Positions 44,786 through 56,811 of a stretch of DNA of 64,000 nucleotides are shown one piece after another. How positions within the stretch are numbered: the stretch's first letter is position 1; each line of letters starts with the position of its first letter. This DNA comes from Trametes villosa (Eukaryota; Basidiomycota; Agaricomycetes; Polyporales; Polyporaceae): positions 682,001 to 746,000 of the forward strand of contig PUDQ02000020.1 in NCBI GenBank assembly GCA_002964805.2, given 5' to 3'. A program made the translations under genes and the position numbers. The notes under the pieces are model-generated. The model did not search any database. It was not told the origin of the DNA and saw only the letters and a list, made by a program, of their open reading frames with translations.

Positions 44786-46029
44786 CTACGAGCTCGGCTC
44801 GCTGCGCCGCCGCTTCTTCGGCTTCGTGCCGTCCGTGGCCTTTGTGGAGGTCTTCGCGGGCGCATTTTGAGCAGGTTCGAGTGCGGATGCTTTCGCCTTG
44901 GGGACTTTGGGGGATACCGCCTTCGCCTTCGCCTCGGCGACTTTCGGAGCAGGTGCCTTCACCTTGGGCTTGTCACCTCGCGGCCGTTCTGCCTTCTTGA
45001 CGGGTTTTGGAGAGGCATCCGCCTGAGGCTTGGCGGTCTTCGTGGGTTTAGGTTTTTTTGCGGAGGATTTCGCTTTGGGCACATCGTCGTCCTCTGGCTG
45101 GACCTTCCGCTTCTTCGAGGCGGATGGCTTCGCGGGCGAGGACTTCTTGGGCTCGTCATCGTCCTCATCTTCCGAGCCAGAGGACTCCTCGGCCTTGCGT
45201 TTCGCCTCTTTTCGTGCCTTGACCTTGGCCTTCATTGCCTTCTGCTTTTCGCGCTTCGCCTTGATAGCGTCCAGCTTCGCTTTCTGTAGACACGATGTGA
45301 GACAGGAGGGCAGAAACGAAAGCGAAGGTTAAGGGCCGTACCTTCTTTTGCGCGCGTTTCGACGACGCGCCTTCAGCGAGCTTCGGGGTCTCGGCCGCGG
45401 CAACGGCGGCGCGTACTAGGAGGCGCACGTCCGTGTCTGGGTCGACAGCCATGGCCGCCTCCCTGACGCGCGTGAATCGTCGCGTATGTGCCTATAGCAT
45501 TATGAGAAATGAGCTATTGCACTGCGGCCAGAAGAGGAGGCAAGGGGCATACATTGGACTTGAGGTGCACGTCCGCCATGACGTTGTTCTTGATGAGCTT
45601 CCCGGGGCACACGATGCATGCCCTGACATCCGCGTCCTGGGAGACGTCGTAAAGAGGATTTTGGAGGGCTTGGGAGACGGACATGGGCGGTTCGCCTTCG
45701 TCTTCGTCTTCGGACTCATCCTCGTCCGACTCGTCTTCCAGGCCGTCTGCCTCCAGACCTTCCAAGTCTTCTTCGTCTACGTCTACATCCTCGTCCATCT
45801 CCTCCGCGTCCTCATCCTCGTCCTCGTCGCTGCCGTCTTCCTGCAGCACTGCATGGCCGTCCTCATCGGAGCTCCCGTCTGAGTCTGAGTCTGACTCCGA
45901 GTCCGAGCCTGAAGAGTCGTCGTCCGAGTTGAGGTCGTTTATGCCCAGCGCCTCCTTCATGTCCCCGTCCAAGCCGAGCTCCTCCTCGCGCTCCTTCTTG
46001 CGTATCCGCTTCGCGACGCGCTTGAACAT
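44786..46029 (-). CDS. Acidic/Lys-rich nucleolar-type protein with C2H2 finger
   Basis: Minus-strand gene of several exons starting MFKRVAKRIRKKE (46029) and ending KPKKRRRSEPSS (stop 44786-44788). A basic N-terminal helix is followed by a long Asp/Glu/Ser tract (CK2-like sites). A single zinc finger, CIVC ... HLKSNAH, has C-x2-C-x13-H-x5-H spacing completed across an intron; this spacing is typical of the U1/matrin class that binds RNA. The C-terminus is Lys/Ala/Pro-rich, resembling nucleolar chaperone tails. I do not recognise a specific orthologue. Composition and finger type suggest ribosome biogenesis or RNA binding in the nucleolus. The start lies about 175 bases from the divergent mitochondrial RNase gene. 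Confidence 0.75.
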
Positions 46030-46204
46030 AGTAGAGTCTCTTCGGGGTAACAGAGACGAGCGGTGAGGGTACGCTGGGCGAAGAAGAGACACGCAGGGTA
46101 CGGCTGCGAGGAGAGGAGAGCGCGGTGGCAGAGAGCGCGAACTTGACAACTTTTGGTGATCGGGATCTGAGATCTGGAGGTGATCGACATGAAGCGCCCA
46201 CTTT

Positions 46205-49200
46205 TTGGGTGTTCTTCGCAAGCGCTGGAGGCACCGTCAGTACGCTCAAGGTCGCGTCTTGACCAACCTTGCCTCCGGACGTTACGCCGTCTTCTATCCA
46301 GCTGGTCTGCGCTGCGTTACTCCTGCAAGGCCCTCTGTACAACGCCAGCTCTCTTGGGTAGCATCTGGTCCGGCCATGCATAGGCACACTCTCCCCCGTC
46401 TTTCCGGTGTCTCTACTGAGATCCGCCACACTCTGAGCCGCCAGAAAAGCACACTGCCCAAGCCGCCTCCTCGGCGCCCAGAAAGCGGGAGGAGAGAATG
46501 GGACGGGGAAAGAGAGCAGTTCTTCGACGGGCGGCGTCCCGATACTAGGGAGCGGCCTCCAAGCAAACGACGTGCCTCCGCGCACGTCCCACAAGGGTCG
46601 GAGTGGTTCTTCAAGCGGTCAAACGAAGCGGCGGAGAGATTTGCGGACCCGTCCACACAAACACGCCGGACACCGGTCGCGAAAGCCCTGCAGAACGTGC
46701 TCTCCCCGGAGGCATGCGCCCTGCTCGGGGGCACGCGCCTCCCTCCGAAAAGCAAGTCGAAGGTGGCAGAAGCGAGCCTCCGTCCCGCGCAGAGCGTTAT
46801 GCCGCCCTCGATGGAGAGGCTCGCGTTCGATGCCTCGGACATGGCCCCCGACGCGACCCCGCTTCCCGAAGTTGACGACCCGGACGTCTTCAGCGGTGAG
46901 GTGGACAAGAGGTTCTCTGCGGGAACATATGTGGAGATTCGTCGGTGCGTCTGGGCCCTTGAACTCTTCACTTCTTTGATTCTGATTCCGCTTGTTTGAC
47001 TGCAGAAACGCCGTCCGCGCGGTCGGCGTCGTGCTATTCACCATCCTCCTCGACCGCAAATGGACCGTCCACACGCTGACCGACCGGGGAGAGGTATGGC
47101 CGCACCAGGAGCACGACGTGCAGTTCCAGATCCCCGGCTTCGTCGACAAGAAGCTCGCCGAGGCCTGCGGCATCATGCTCACCCCTGCCACCGAGGCTGA
47201 GATGGATGCCCGGGTGCGCCTCCTGGTGCGCATGCGGCAATTCGGGATGCAGTTCGAGGATACCATGCACACGACGCTCGAGAAGGCGCGGGCGGTCAAC
47301 TTCTATGACAAGGTCGCCCACCCGGACTCGAAGAGCTGGAGGCAGATCACCATCCACGATGCCGCGGAGGCGCTCTTCGGGTCACGCGTCGTCTCGCCTG
47401 GGGAGCTGCTCGCCGCTCAGACGTTGCTTATGGACGACGGAACCCACTATGTTGCAGAGCAGCGGCGATTCCTTAAGCAACAGACCTTCTGGGTTCGTCC
47501 CCGAGAGGAAGTCGAGGTCATCCAGGCTATGCACAAGATGGCTCTCGAGAACGACCCCGCGGTGGACGCCTTCGCTGAGAAGGCGCGCTCCATCGTTCTC
47601 GCCTCCAGACAGCGGGCGGTGGAGTCGTTTAACGAGCCGCCCTCCCGCCACCCCCTCGAGGGCTTCGAGCTGACAGAGAAAGACAAGACGATCCTCCGCT
47701 TCCTCCGCGCCTCTCTCCGGGCCATGCGGCATATCCAGACGGAGCCCTTCTCCACGCCGTTTTCACAGATTCTGAAGAAAACCGGGCTGTATGACCTGGA
47801 GCTCTACGACGAATCTTCGGTACACACTCTGTTGTCCGAGATGGGCGTTCTCGCTCCTTGGCAGGAAACGGTCACGCGCGACGGGGCCAACTGGGAAGAA
47901 CGCGAAGTGGTCGATCTCCAGCCGTCTGGTACTAGCCCTCTTGTCCCTGAACCGGTAGGACCTCAGGATCTCTACCAGGGAGACGTCGTTGACAACTTGC
48001 GGCATGACTTCGGGCACATGCCTGTGTACGTCGTGGACGACTGGAATGCCGAGGAGCTCGACGACGGCCTGTCGATAGAACGGATACCCTCCGATCCCGA
48101 CCACGTCTGGCTACACGTCCACGTCGCAGACCCCACGACTCTCCTCCCGCCTACGCATGAAATCGCGCGCAGCGCGTTCCGCCTCTCGACAACCAATTAC
48201 CTGCTCGACCGGACTGTCCGCATGCTTCCGCGCGAGGCCGGATTCAACCAGTTCAGCCTGGGGCACGAACCCGGCCAGCCGGACAAGGTCTTGACCTTTA
48301 GTGTGAAGGTCGACTCCGAGGGCGAGATCGCGGATTACCAGGTTCGGGCCGCCATGGTACGCAACGTGCGAATCCTCAAGTACGACATGGTCGACGCCGC
48401 GCTCGGCGTGTCCGGCGTCAAGACACAATACCCCTTCACCGACGTCAGACCGAAGCGGCCTTCGTTCGACCCCTCCGTCATCGACCCCGCGACAGCAGAG
48501 GACCTCCGGCTGCTGCATCAGACGACCCGCAAGCTCCTGCGCTCCCGCGTGCGCAAGGGCGCAATCACCATGTGCCTGCCCCAGATCGAGCTGCAGCTCA
48601 ACCCGCGCCCTCTATCCGACGACATCCTCGGGACGCCGTCGCTCACCCCGTACGCGTTCCGCGGCTTCCCGGACATCACGTACGGCATCCTCGACACGCA
48701 GGAGGCGGGCGCGCGCCAGGTCATCGCGGAGAGCATGAAGGCGGCGTGCCGCGTCGCGTCGCTCTTCTTCCGCGACCGCGGGATCCCCGCCCTGCGCCGC
48801 TCCGTCGGCGCGATGCAGTCCGAGCTCGTCGGCGGCGTCGAGGCGGTCATGGCGCAGCGCGACGAGGAGGGGTTCGTGATCGACTACTACTCCACCGTCC
48901 GCAACCTCGTCTCCGCGCCCGCGGGGCGCTACCTCACGACCCCAGGCCCGCACATGCTGCTCGGCGTGCCCGACGGCGAGGGCTACGTGAAGGTGACGTC
49001 GCCGCTGCGCCGCTTTGGCGACCTCTTCGCGCACTGGCAGATCAAGCACGCGCTGCTTGCGGAGGTCGGGGAGGCGGCTGGGCCCGTGCTGTTCCCGGAG
49101 GACTGGCTGGCGCGGTTCGGGGACGAGCTGGAGACGCGGGAGCTGGGGGCGAAGCGCGCGGAGCGCGTCCAGATGGAATACTGGGCGCACCTGTTCGTGC

Positions 49201-49463
49201 AGCGCTGGATGGCGGACCCCGCGGCGGGCAGCAGGGAGGACGACCCGATGCAGCGTCTGACGGGGCGGCTGCTGACGACGCCGAACTTGAACACGCGCAC
49301 GCGGGACCACAACTGCATCGTGTATATCCCGGAGCTGGGCATGAAGAGCACGCTGGTGGACCTGCCGCAGGACGTGGCGCTCGGGCTGGGGGACGCGGTG
49401 GACGTGAAGGTCAAGCTGATCAAGCTGGGGATGCGGCCGATGATTGAGGTTGTGTTGCGGTAA
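46205..49463 (+). CDS. DSS1: Mitochondrial 3'-5' exoribonuclease, Dss1/CYT-4 type
   Basis: RNase II/RNB-family enzyme of the mitochondrial degradosome. Exons 46205-46944 and 47006-49463 join in phase to about 1,065 residues. I chose ATG 46205 because MGVLRKRWRHRQ and the following 45 residues are Arg-rich and free of acids, like a mitochondrial presequence; ATG 46376 (MHRHTLPRL) is the alternative. The RNB domain shows VVDDWNAEELDDGLSIERI (catalytic Asp cluster with Glu at one position, as in Dss1), then DRTVRMLP. The RNase II signature region is GYVKVTSPLRRFGDLFAHWQ, and an S1-like C-terminus follows. It degrades and matures mitochondrial transcripts, in yeast together with Suv3. Confidence 0.9.
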
Positions 49464-50003
49464 AAGGCTCTGTTTTGACTGTTGCATTAGACGTACGCTA
49501 CACTCGCACAACACCCATGGATTGTATCATAGTCACTACTTACTTTACTACTACCCACTACTACATATGCCCTGCTCATGCAATATTCGAACAACCAGAT
49601 TCCACTCAGCTTCACACCATGCAGTGACGACCCCGCCGGGATGTCATGAAATGACGCTGCGGGGCCCGTTTAACCGCGCTGCAATCTGACGACGACGATT
49701 TGCTGGCACGGTCTGACGACTCTGGTCGGTAATACAGAAATTGTCGGGGAGTGGGCCTCGACGGCGCGGCGGGGCGCGGGCTGGGAGGACTGGAGAGACC
49801 TGGAACCCAAATGAGGAGAAGCGAGCGCCTGATTGGGAAAGTGGGAATGGTTCGATGGACGAGCGAATATCCCGCGCTAATTTGTATATCTTCTCGTCCC
49901 CACTGGCTCCCACCCCCACCCCCGTCCTCCTCTTCCTCCCTCCCACCGCCCGTCGCCACCACCCGCGGCGACGCCCAGCAGCCCCCCGGGAAGACGCAGA
50001 AGA
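49464..50003. other. Intergenic, ERG11 promoter region
   Basis: 540 bases. The last 130 bases are pyrimidine-rich (CCCACCCCCACC...) up to the ERG11 ATG. No convincing sterol-response element was found by eye. Confidence 0.55.
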
Positions 50004-52018
50004 ATGTCGGCCAACGCAACGTTCGCGGAGCCCTGGACGGGCACACTCACCCAGCTCGAGTGGCCGTCAAATCCCAGGCTGCTCCTGCTGGCGCTGATCA
50101 ATATACCCTTGATTTCCATTGTGCTGAACGTACTTTGGCAACTGGTGCGTGGACCTGTGCTTTAGGCTCGTGCGAGTGCTGACTTTCCATGAAGTTACCC
50201 CGCGACAAGTCGCAACCTCCGCTCGTCTGGCACTGGATACCTTTCCTGGGCTCTGCACCGGCTTACGGCAAGGATCCTATTGCGTTTTTCAGGGAGTGCA
50301 GGGAAAAGGTGCGTTGCCTGTGAATATACTTGAAGGTCGATTCTGAACGTGTCTTCGGTATCACAGTACGGCAATGTCTTCACGTTCATCCTCCTCGGCC
50401 GGCGCGTCACCGTCACGCTGGGACCTCAAGGCAACGACTTTGTTTTGGGTGGCAAGCACACGCAGCTCGCTGCGGAGCCCGTCTACTCTGTATGTTCCCA
50501 GCATGATTTTCGCGTGCCTCTAGCTAACGCACGATATCAGCCCTTGACGACGCCCATTTTCGGCAAGGATGTCGTGTACGACTGCCCTAACGAGAAGCTC
50601 ATGGAGCAGAAGAAGTTCGTCAAGGTCTCCCTGACCATCGACAAGTTCCGCGCATACGTCGGCATGATCGACGACGAGGTCAAGGACTACCTGAACACCG
50701 ACCCCTCCTTCAGGATTTACCAGCAGAACGACATCAACGAGTGGGGCACCTTCCCGGTGCTCAAGGCGTTCTCCGAGATGACCATCCTCACGGCGTCGCG
50801 CACCCTCCAGGGTCGCGAGATCCGCGAGAGCCTGACGAAGGACTACGCCCAGGTCTACTCCGACCTCGACCACGGCTTCACTCCCCTCCACTGGATGATC
50901 CCCGGCCTCCCGCTCCCCAGCTACCGCCGGAGAGATGCTGCCCACGCGAAGATGAGCTCGTTCTACCAGTCCATTCTTCGCAGGCGCCGTGAGAACCCGG
51001 CCGAGGTAAGTTTTGGCCCGCGCCGTGCATGCTTGTCCTTTACTGACCTTGGCTGTAGAACCAGGAGGACGATGTCATGAACTCGCTCATGAAGCAGCGC
51101 TACCGCGATGGCACTCAGCTCCCCGACCACGAGATTGCGCACATCCTGATTGCTCTGCTTATGGCTGGCCAGCACACGAGCTCCTCGTCTCTCGCATGGG
51201 CTGTCCTCCACGTCGCTGCTCGCCCCGATATTCAGTGCGTCACTATATCCTTATTTTGGCCCTATCAAATGCTGACAGCCGGTGTTCATAGGGAGGCGCT
51301 GTACAAGGAGCAGGTTCAGCACTTCGGCACTCCGGACGGTGGTCTCCGTGACTTCGGATACGACGAGATCCGCGAGCTCAACGTCCTCGACGCCGTCGTC
51401 CGCGAGACCCTCCGCCTGCACCCGCCGATCCACAGCATCATGCGCAAGGCCAACGTCGACATCCCCGTCCCTGCTACCCTCGGCACGCCCTCTGAAGACA
51501 AGGTTTTCGTCGTCCCGCAGGGTGACATTGTCCTCGCGTCCCCGCTCATCAGCCAGGTCGACCCCGGCGTCTGGGTGAACTCGGAGTCGTGGGAGCCGAC
51601 GCGGTGGTACGACGAGAAGGGTGTTGCCGCGATGGCGAACAAGGAGTACAACGAGGGCGAGAAGGTTGACTTTGGGTTCGGTCTGGTCAGCAAGGGCACG
51701 GTCAGCCCGTACCTGCCCTTCGGTGCTGGTCGTCACCGGTGCATTGGCGAGCAGGTAAGGAACATTCGCATCATTGCATATGGGCGCTCGCTGACTAGCT
51801 ATGGAATAGTTCGCGTACCTGCAGATCAGCACGGTCATCTCGTCGCTCGTTCGCAGGATGGAGTTCCGCTACGAGGGCGCGTTCCCCGCGCCTGACTACT
51901 CCGTAAGTCGTTCATCATATTTCCATCCTATTGGGCGTTGTCTGACGACACCTTACAGTCCATGATGGTGCAGCCTGTGCCGTGCCAGATCCACTACCGC
52001 AGGAGGAAGTTTGACTGA
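50004..52018 (+). CDS. ERG11: Lanosterol 14-alpha-demethylase, CYP51
   Basis: Cytochrome P450 of ergosterol synthesis, ER membrane. Eight exons (50004-50144, 50195-50308, 50367-50489, 50541-51005, 51059-51234, 51292-51754, 51810-51902, 51959-52018) give 544 residues. A membrane anchor lies at about residues 24-46 (LLLLALINIPLISIVLNVLW). Signatures: VVYDCPNEKLMEQKKF (B'-C region, including the Tyr at the position often changed in azole-resistant fungi), LLMAGQHTSSSSLAW (I helix), ETLR (ExxR) in VVRETLRLHPPIH, and the heme-binding FGAGRHRCIGEQ, with Cys as iron ligand. Sequence and length fit basidiomycete CYP51. The residues known from other fungi to cause azole resistance were not checked individually beyond that Tyr. 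Confidence 0.96.
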
Positions 52019-52309
52019 GAGGGTGTTGGGAGCATAGACAGTTACGACTGCGACGTCGAAGTATCATAGACCCGGTGCATCTACCTAATGTTAGCGTTTG
52101 CTTGAGTATTCATGAACGTTGCCCGGATACACCGTATGTTTGATGCGGCTGGTAATCTCGCCCTGTGCGAAGTGAACGAAAGAGACAAGTACATGGTGGT
52201 TTGGGTACGGACTAGTGCCATACCTCGAGCGCCCTTAGACTTCTCGGACGTAGGCGCCCATAGAGTCGTCTCGCAGCGGTGCCGTCATTGCAGGTTGCAA
52301 CCGACCACC

Positions 52310-52637
52310 ATGTCCTCCTCACTACCCGCACTCTACGTCCTCGTGCTTGCTCTGTTGGCTGGTACTGCTGGATGGTTTGCGACTCGTAAGGGTCCGAACC
52401 AGACGTGAGTACGCATACAGTACATCCAGACGATGTACTGACTTGGACGGTGCATAATAGGCTCATTCGGACGAGCATTCTGCTAACGTTGGCGTGCTGC
52501 TACCTCATGTGGATGGTTACCTACCTAGCGCAGGTACACCCCCTGGAACGTGAGTAGCGTCCAGGCCCTTGTGTGTGTAGAGTTACTGAGCATGGTAACG
52601 TGCCATAGGCCCCAGGCGGTCGCCTTTGGAGGGATGA
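52310..52637 (+). CDS. VMA9: V-type H+-ATPase subunit e (Vma9)
   Basis: A 70-residue, two-TM membrane protein encoded by three small exons (52310-52404, 52461-52549, 52609-52637), easily missed because no single open frame holds it. The first TM is LPALYVLVLALLAGTAGWFA. KGPNQT then joins across intron 1 to LIRTSILLTLACCYLMWMV (second TM), followed by TYLAQVHPLE, and the last exon supplies RPRRSPLEG and the stop. GWF...KGPNQTL.R...TLACCYLMW.TYLAQ.HPL..PRRS is the Vma9 consensus. It is part of the membrane-embedded V0 sector that acidifies vacuole and Golgi. Both introns split codons. Confidence 0.92.
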
Positions 52638-52865
52638 ACGTGACGGAGTTGGCGGGCTCGGAGTCTCTCATATCTGGTGCGTGTATGCGAGTCGTTCATG
52701 CTACGGACCTAGTGCTGAGAGGGCTCGTGTTTCAGGACTTTTATTGTAGTATACTGTGCTCGAGCCTCCGCCGCAGCTCGAGCCTATACCATCTTTCATT
52801 CGTACTCGAACGCGTGCGGCAGTTCATGGGTGGCATATTGCATTCAAGAAAGGTATGTACTATCT

Positions 52866-54496
52866 CTATGACCACTCACTGCCACCAGACCAGCCCCCTT
52901 CCGGTATACTCCACTCCCTCTGCGCTTCAAGATATTGCTCGCTCTTACTCCAGTCGCCGTCCTGCCTACCCCAGCCCTCGCACACCTCGCTCTCGTCCTC
53001 CCGCGCGATATGGACCGCTTCAGCATTTGTCTTCCACGCAGCGTCGTCGTCGTCGAAGGGGTCCCATGGGTCCGCAACCTCATCCGTATCCGGCGGGGAG
53101 TCGGCCGGGGACTCTGGCTGGATGAGGTGGTGCAGTTCCGGCGCGAGCTGTACGGTCCATTCCGCAGTACGGTCGCCCGATGCCCTCTCAAGGGCAAGGC
53201 CGTCATGGGATTGTATCGCACGCACGAGCCAGTCTATCCAGCCGCCACACGCAACCGCGACCTCGTCCTGGAACCAGAGCTCGCAGAGGGGCAGGGCCCG
53301 ATCCCGGAAGCGCACCATCCGTTCCACCACGAGGTCTCCGATGGCCTGGAGGGGTTTGGGGCGGCAAGTGGTTTCGTGGGCTGCGTGCTGGTGCGTCGCC
53401 AGCAATGTGTGTCTCGCTTGCGCGTCGGTTTGGTCCAGGATGTGCAGGCTCTCGACGCGCTTTGCTCGCCTCTCGGCCCACTCCAAGCCTTCGCGCCGCT
53501 TGAACGCGGCCACCTGGCTCGCCCATCCCAGCTTCTCATCCCGCCCCCACTCGTCGACCTCCTGCGCCTTCCCGACGCCTCCGAGCTCGACATCGTACCC
53601 CCATTCCTCGGCCACCGCGTTGCACCATTGCGTGAACTCTTCTACGGTCCACTCGAACTTGTGGTCGTGGTGCCTGAAGATGCGCGAGGTGCGGCGGGTC
53701 GGGTCGGGCCAGCCAGAGCGCGCCTCGAAGGGCGCGTCGGGCGCGGTGAAGCGGGCGTTGAACGTGTAGGACGGCGTCGTAAGGAGGACGATCCGCGGGT
53801 GGTACGCCCCGAAGACGACGGGCGCGAAAGCCTCCAAGACGTCTTCCGGCAAATGCTCGATGCTGCGGTAGACGTCAGCGCGCGGTCGACAAGCCGGGGA
53901 GCGGGGGAACGTGCACGTACACCTCCGTGGAGACGACGCAGTCGATGCCGACGAACGCAGGGTTGACGTGCGCAAGGCTGCCCTCCCAGACCTGCGCTTC
54001 GAGCGGCTCCCAGCGCAGCGGCTCATGCCACTGCTCACTCGTCTCGCCGCGGGGTGGGAGCGGGCGCGTCACGTCGACGGCGTCAGCCAGCTCCTTCGGG
54101 TCAATGTCTAGCCCTGCGATTTTCGCGGGGTGCAGGATGTCTTTGTGCAGCTCTGCTAGCGCAGCGCCTGTGTTGGCGGTATCATCTTTGTGCGGCTCAG
54201 TGGCTGGATCCGGAGTGGGTGGAAGAATATCCGTGGGCGGTGGTGCGAGCCACGGCGCGGGGTTACAGAGGCAGGCGAGCAGCTCGCCCTCGCCGCACCC
54301 GATGTCGAGCACCTGTGGGCGCGCGAGAACATATCGAGATCAGCGAGCGTTCGTCATATCATCTCTTAAACTTCGCAGATCGCACCTCGGTGATGCCCTC
54401 GCGCCGCATGACATCGAGCACCCATCCGCGCCGCTGCAGGTAGAGCTCTGGCCGGAACGTCACCGGCAGCTCTTGCGCGCTGTCCGCCTGGCACAT
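52866..54496 (-). CDS. HEN1: HEN1-type small-RNA 2'-O-methyltransferase
   Basis: Three exons (54496-54386, 54312-53921, 53862-52866) give 499 residues. The N-terminus QELPVTFRPELYLQRRGWVL leads to the SAM-binding motif VLDIGCGEGELLACL. GLDIDPKEL (acidic loop) follows, then the metal-binding STEVIEHLP, formed across intron 2, whose Glu and Glu-His match the Hen1 ExxEH set. Next are LLTTPSYTFNARF and RHHDHKFEWTVEEFTQWC, supplying the further His. This is the core Hen1 domain without plant-type RNA-binding domains, as in animal and fission-yeast forms. The enzyme methylates the 3' end of small RNAs to protect them. The last 85 residues are acidic and hold seven Trp, some as GW/WG, a possible Argonaute hook. 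Confidence 0.9.
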
Positions 54497-54836
54497 CGTC
54501 GTTCGTCTCAAGAGCGTTGGGGGGTGGGAGAGCTTGCTTGCCGCGGTCGCTCAACCATCCGGTATTAGTACTTCCCAAAGTCGCTTTGGCGGCCCTGAGC
54601 ACGTTTGAGCGCTCCGTCTTACGGCTCAACTGGCACACAAAGCCACACTTTGCCTTGCTGCGGCAAAGCTATCACGTCATGAGAGGCCGGGAGAAGCGCA
54701 TGGTAGTGCATTGCGAGAGAGTATCGTGGAATCATGAGTGCTAACGACACAGCGGAAGTACAAAGACAGCATCGTAGAGTAAGTTTTGAGATCATGACAC
54801 GACACATCATCAAATGTGAACTGGTGCGCAGAGCGT
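54497..54836. other. Intergenic HEN1 / RPP0
   Basis: About 340 bases between the RPP0 stop and the HEN1 start, both on the minus strand. No gene seen. Confidence 0.5.
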
Positions 54837-56062
54837 TTAGTCGAACAGCCCGAAGCCCTATTATGCATATTAATTGAGGTGACACGCTGGATGAGACTCG
54901 ATTGGGGACGTACCATGTCGTCGTCGGACTCCTCCTTCTCCTCCTCCTTGGCAGCGGCGGGCGCAGCCTCGGCGGCAGACTCCGCAGCGGCGGCCGGGGC
55001 AGCAGCGACGGCGAACGCCTCGGGGTTGGCAAGGAACTCCTTGGCCTATGGAAGAGTAGGTCAGTGTACCGCTCGAATACAGGATGTATGTCGAGAATAG
55101 CCTCAGAGATAGAACAATAGATAGACAGCATACGTCCGTAAGACGCTCAGCATTTTCAGTGTGTGATATGTAGGCATCATAGGCATGCTTTGGAGTACGG
55201 CCAGGAAGTGTACACACCTTCTCGGCACCCTCGAAGGTGTACTCGGTGGCAAGAGCGATGGCAAGCAGGTTCTTGTACGAGTTGACGAGGGAGTGGACGA
55301 CCGAGACAACGGTGGGGTAGTTGATGGCCAGGGAGATGGCGGCAATCGTCTTGATACCCGACAGGAAGCGGTCGAGGAGCTCCTGGTCGGAGACGTCGAG
55401 AACCTCCGGCGAGAAGATGTTGCCCTGGTCGAAGATCTGCACAACACTCATACCGTACGTGAACGGCGAGATGTTGAGCATGTTGAGCAGGGTCGCCTCG
55501 GAGGGGCCGACACGGGTGCCCGCGGTGACGACCTGGACGTCCGAGACGATTTCGATGGTACCACGAGCGATCTTGGTCGGGATACCGAGGGCCTGGAAGA
55601 ACGAGGTCTTGCCGGGCTCCATACCGGTGTTGCCGGCGGGGATGATGACATCCTTGGGCGCGAGGGCACCAGCACGGGCGGGCGCAGCGACCTTGTTGGC
55701 GGTGATGATGTCACGGATCTCCTTCAGCTCGCCGTTGGTGAAGACGAAGCCGATGTTGCCCTTGACGTGAGGGAGGAGGCGCTCGAACTGGGGGTACTCC
55801 GCGAGGATGGAGCGGAGAGCACGGCGGACCATGGTGTTCTTGCCCATGACGACGACACCCTTGCCGCGGAGGGCGACACGGATCTGGTGCATCTGGTTGG
55901 AGCCGACGTTGTCGACATTGACAACGAAGATGGAGGCTGGGGGGCAATTGGATGTCAGAGTACCGTTGGATGCGCTGTTATAACACGCGACTCACGGTAC
56001 TTGGCCACAAGCTCCTTGAGCTTCTGGAAGTAGAGCTCCTTCTGCGCACGCGTAGCACCCAT
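54837..56062 (-). CDS. RPP0: 60S acidic ribosomal protein P0
   Basis: Stalk base protein of the large ribosomal subunit that binds 28S rRNA and anchors P1/P2 dimers. Starts [18 protein letters not shown] at 56062. Then come [49 protein letters not shown] and [20 protein letters not shown]. The Ala-rich hinge [19 protein letters not shown] precedes the conserved acidic tail EESDDDMGFGLFD. The last exon encodes only GFGLFD and the stop (54837). Codon use is strongly biased to C/G-ending codons, fitting high expression. Several introns lie in the 3' half and one near the start. Confidence 0.96.
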
Positions 56063-56811
56063 TGTGATGATGTGTTCCTAAGGAGTGGACGCGTTCAGGA
56101 TGATTGAACTTGGCTCAGTCCGTCTTGGACACTCACTTGAGTTTTAGTGGTGGATGGGGTGTATGATCAGTGCCTCCCGATTGACCTCTGCAATTCGGTC
56201 AGAACCTCGCCCAGACGTTGGCCATGATATCCTCGTACCTGTCGTGCCAATGGATTTTTCAAGGCAGCTGGTCGAAAGGTGTAATGACGATGTACGTCTG
56301 ACTTGCCGTGCTACACTCACTGCGCTGCACTGGCTGAGCGGTGGCGTATAGTTGTGGAGATAAGGTTTGTGAAGATGCGGGTCACGCCGAATGCCCCGAT
56401 AGGAAGCCCGGACTCCGGCCCGAAGACCGTGAGGGGGCGCTGGGACGGAGTCTGGATCGACGCGACGCGATGGGCGCTTGCCCTGGTCGACGTCGCGCTG
56501 TCCGAGTCTCTCCAGGTCGTCTTGGCCGACGTCCACGTCGTTTTCGCCCTCTCCCTTGCTGTCTGTGCGCGTCTCTCTGGGGCTTGGCCGAGACAAGGCC
56601 GTGTGTAGGGCCTGCGCATACTGAGGCAACTTCGAGCCCTGGCCATTGACTTCACATGCAATGGAATGTCGCGATGGACACTGCAGACCGTCCGAGTTGG
56701 GGGCGGCTGCGATAGCATTCCGCGAAGGCTCAGGTGAGAGACAGCTTTGGTATACCCGCGAGTACATATATCTTACGAACGTCGTTGTGAAGCTACCGCA
56801 TAACGCCGGCG
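56063..56811. other. Divergent intergenic RPP0 / PPR-like gene
   Basis: About 750 bases containing the RPP0 promoter (purine-rich on its coding strand near the start) and the upstream part of the PPR-like gene, whose first exon may extend into this stretch. No separate gene called. Confidence 0.5.

Noticed and set aside
46205..46375. Treating the Dss1 start as ATG 46376 only
   Set aside because: The upstream in-frame stretch has a clear presequence-like composition, so the longer form was preferred, though not proven.
49600..49625. TCACACCATG as a sterol-response element before ERG11
   Set aside because: Only a partial match to known fungal SREBP sites; not enough to call.
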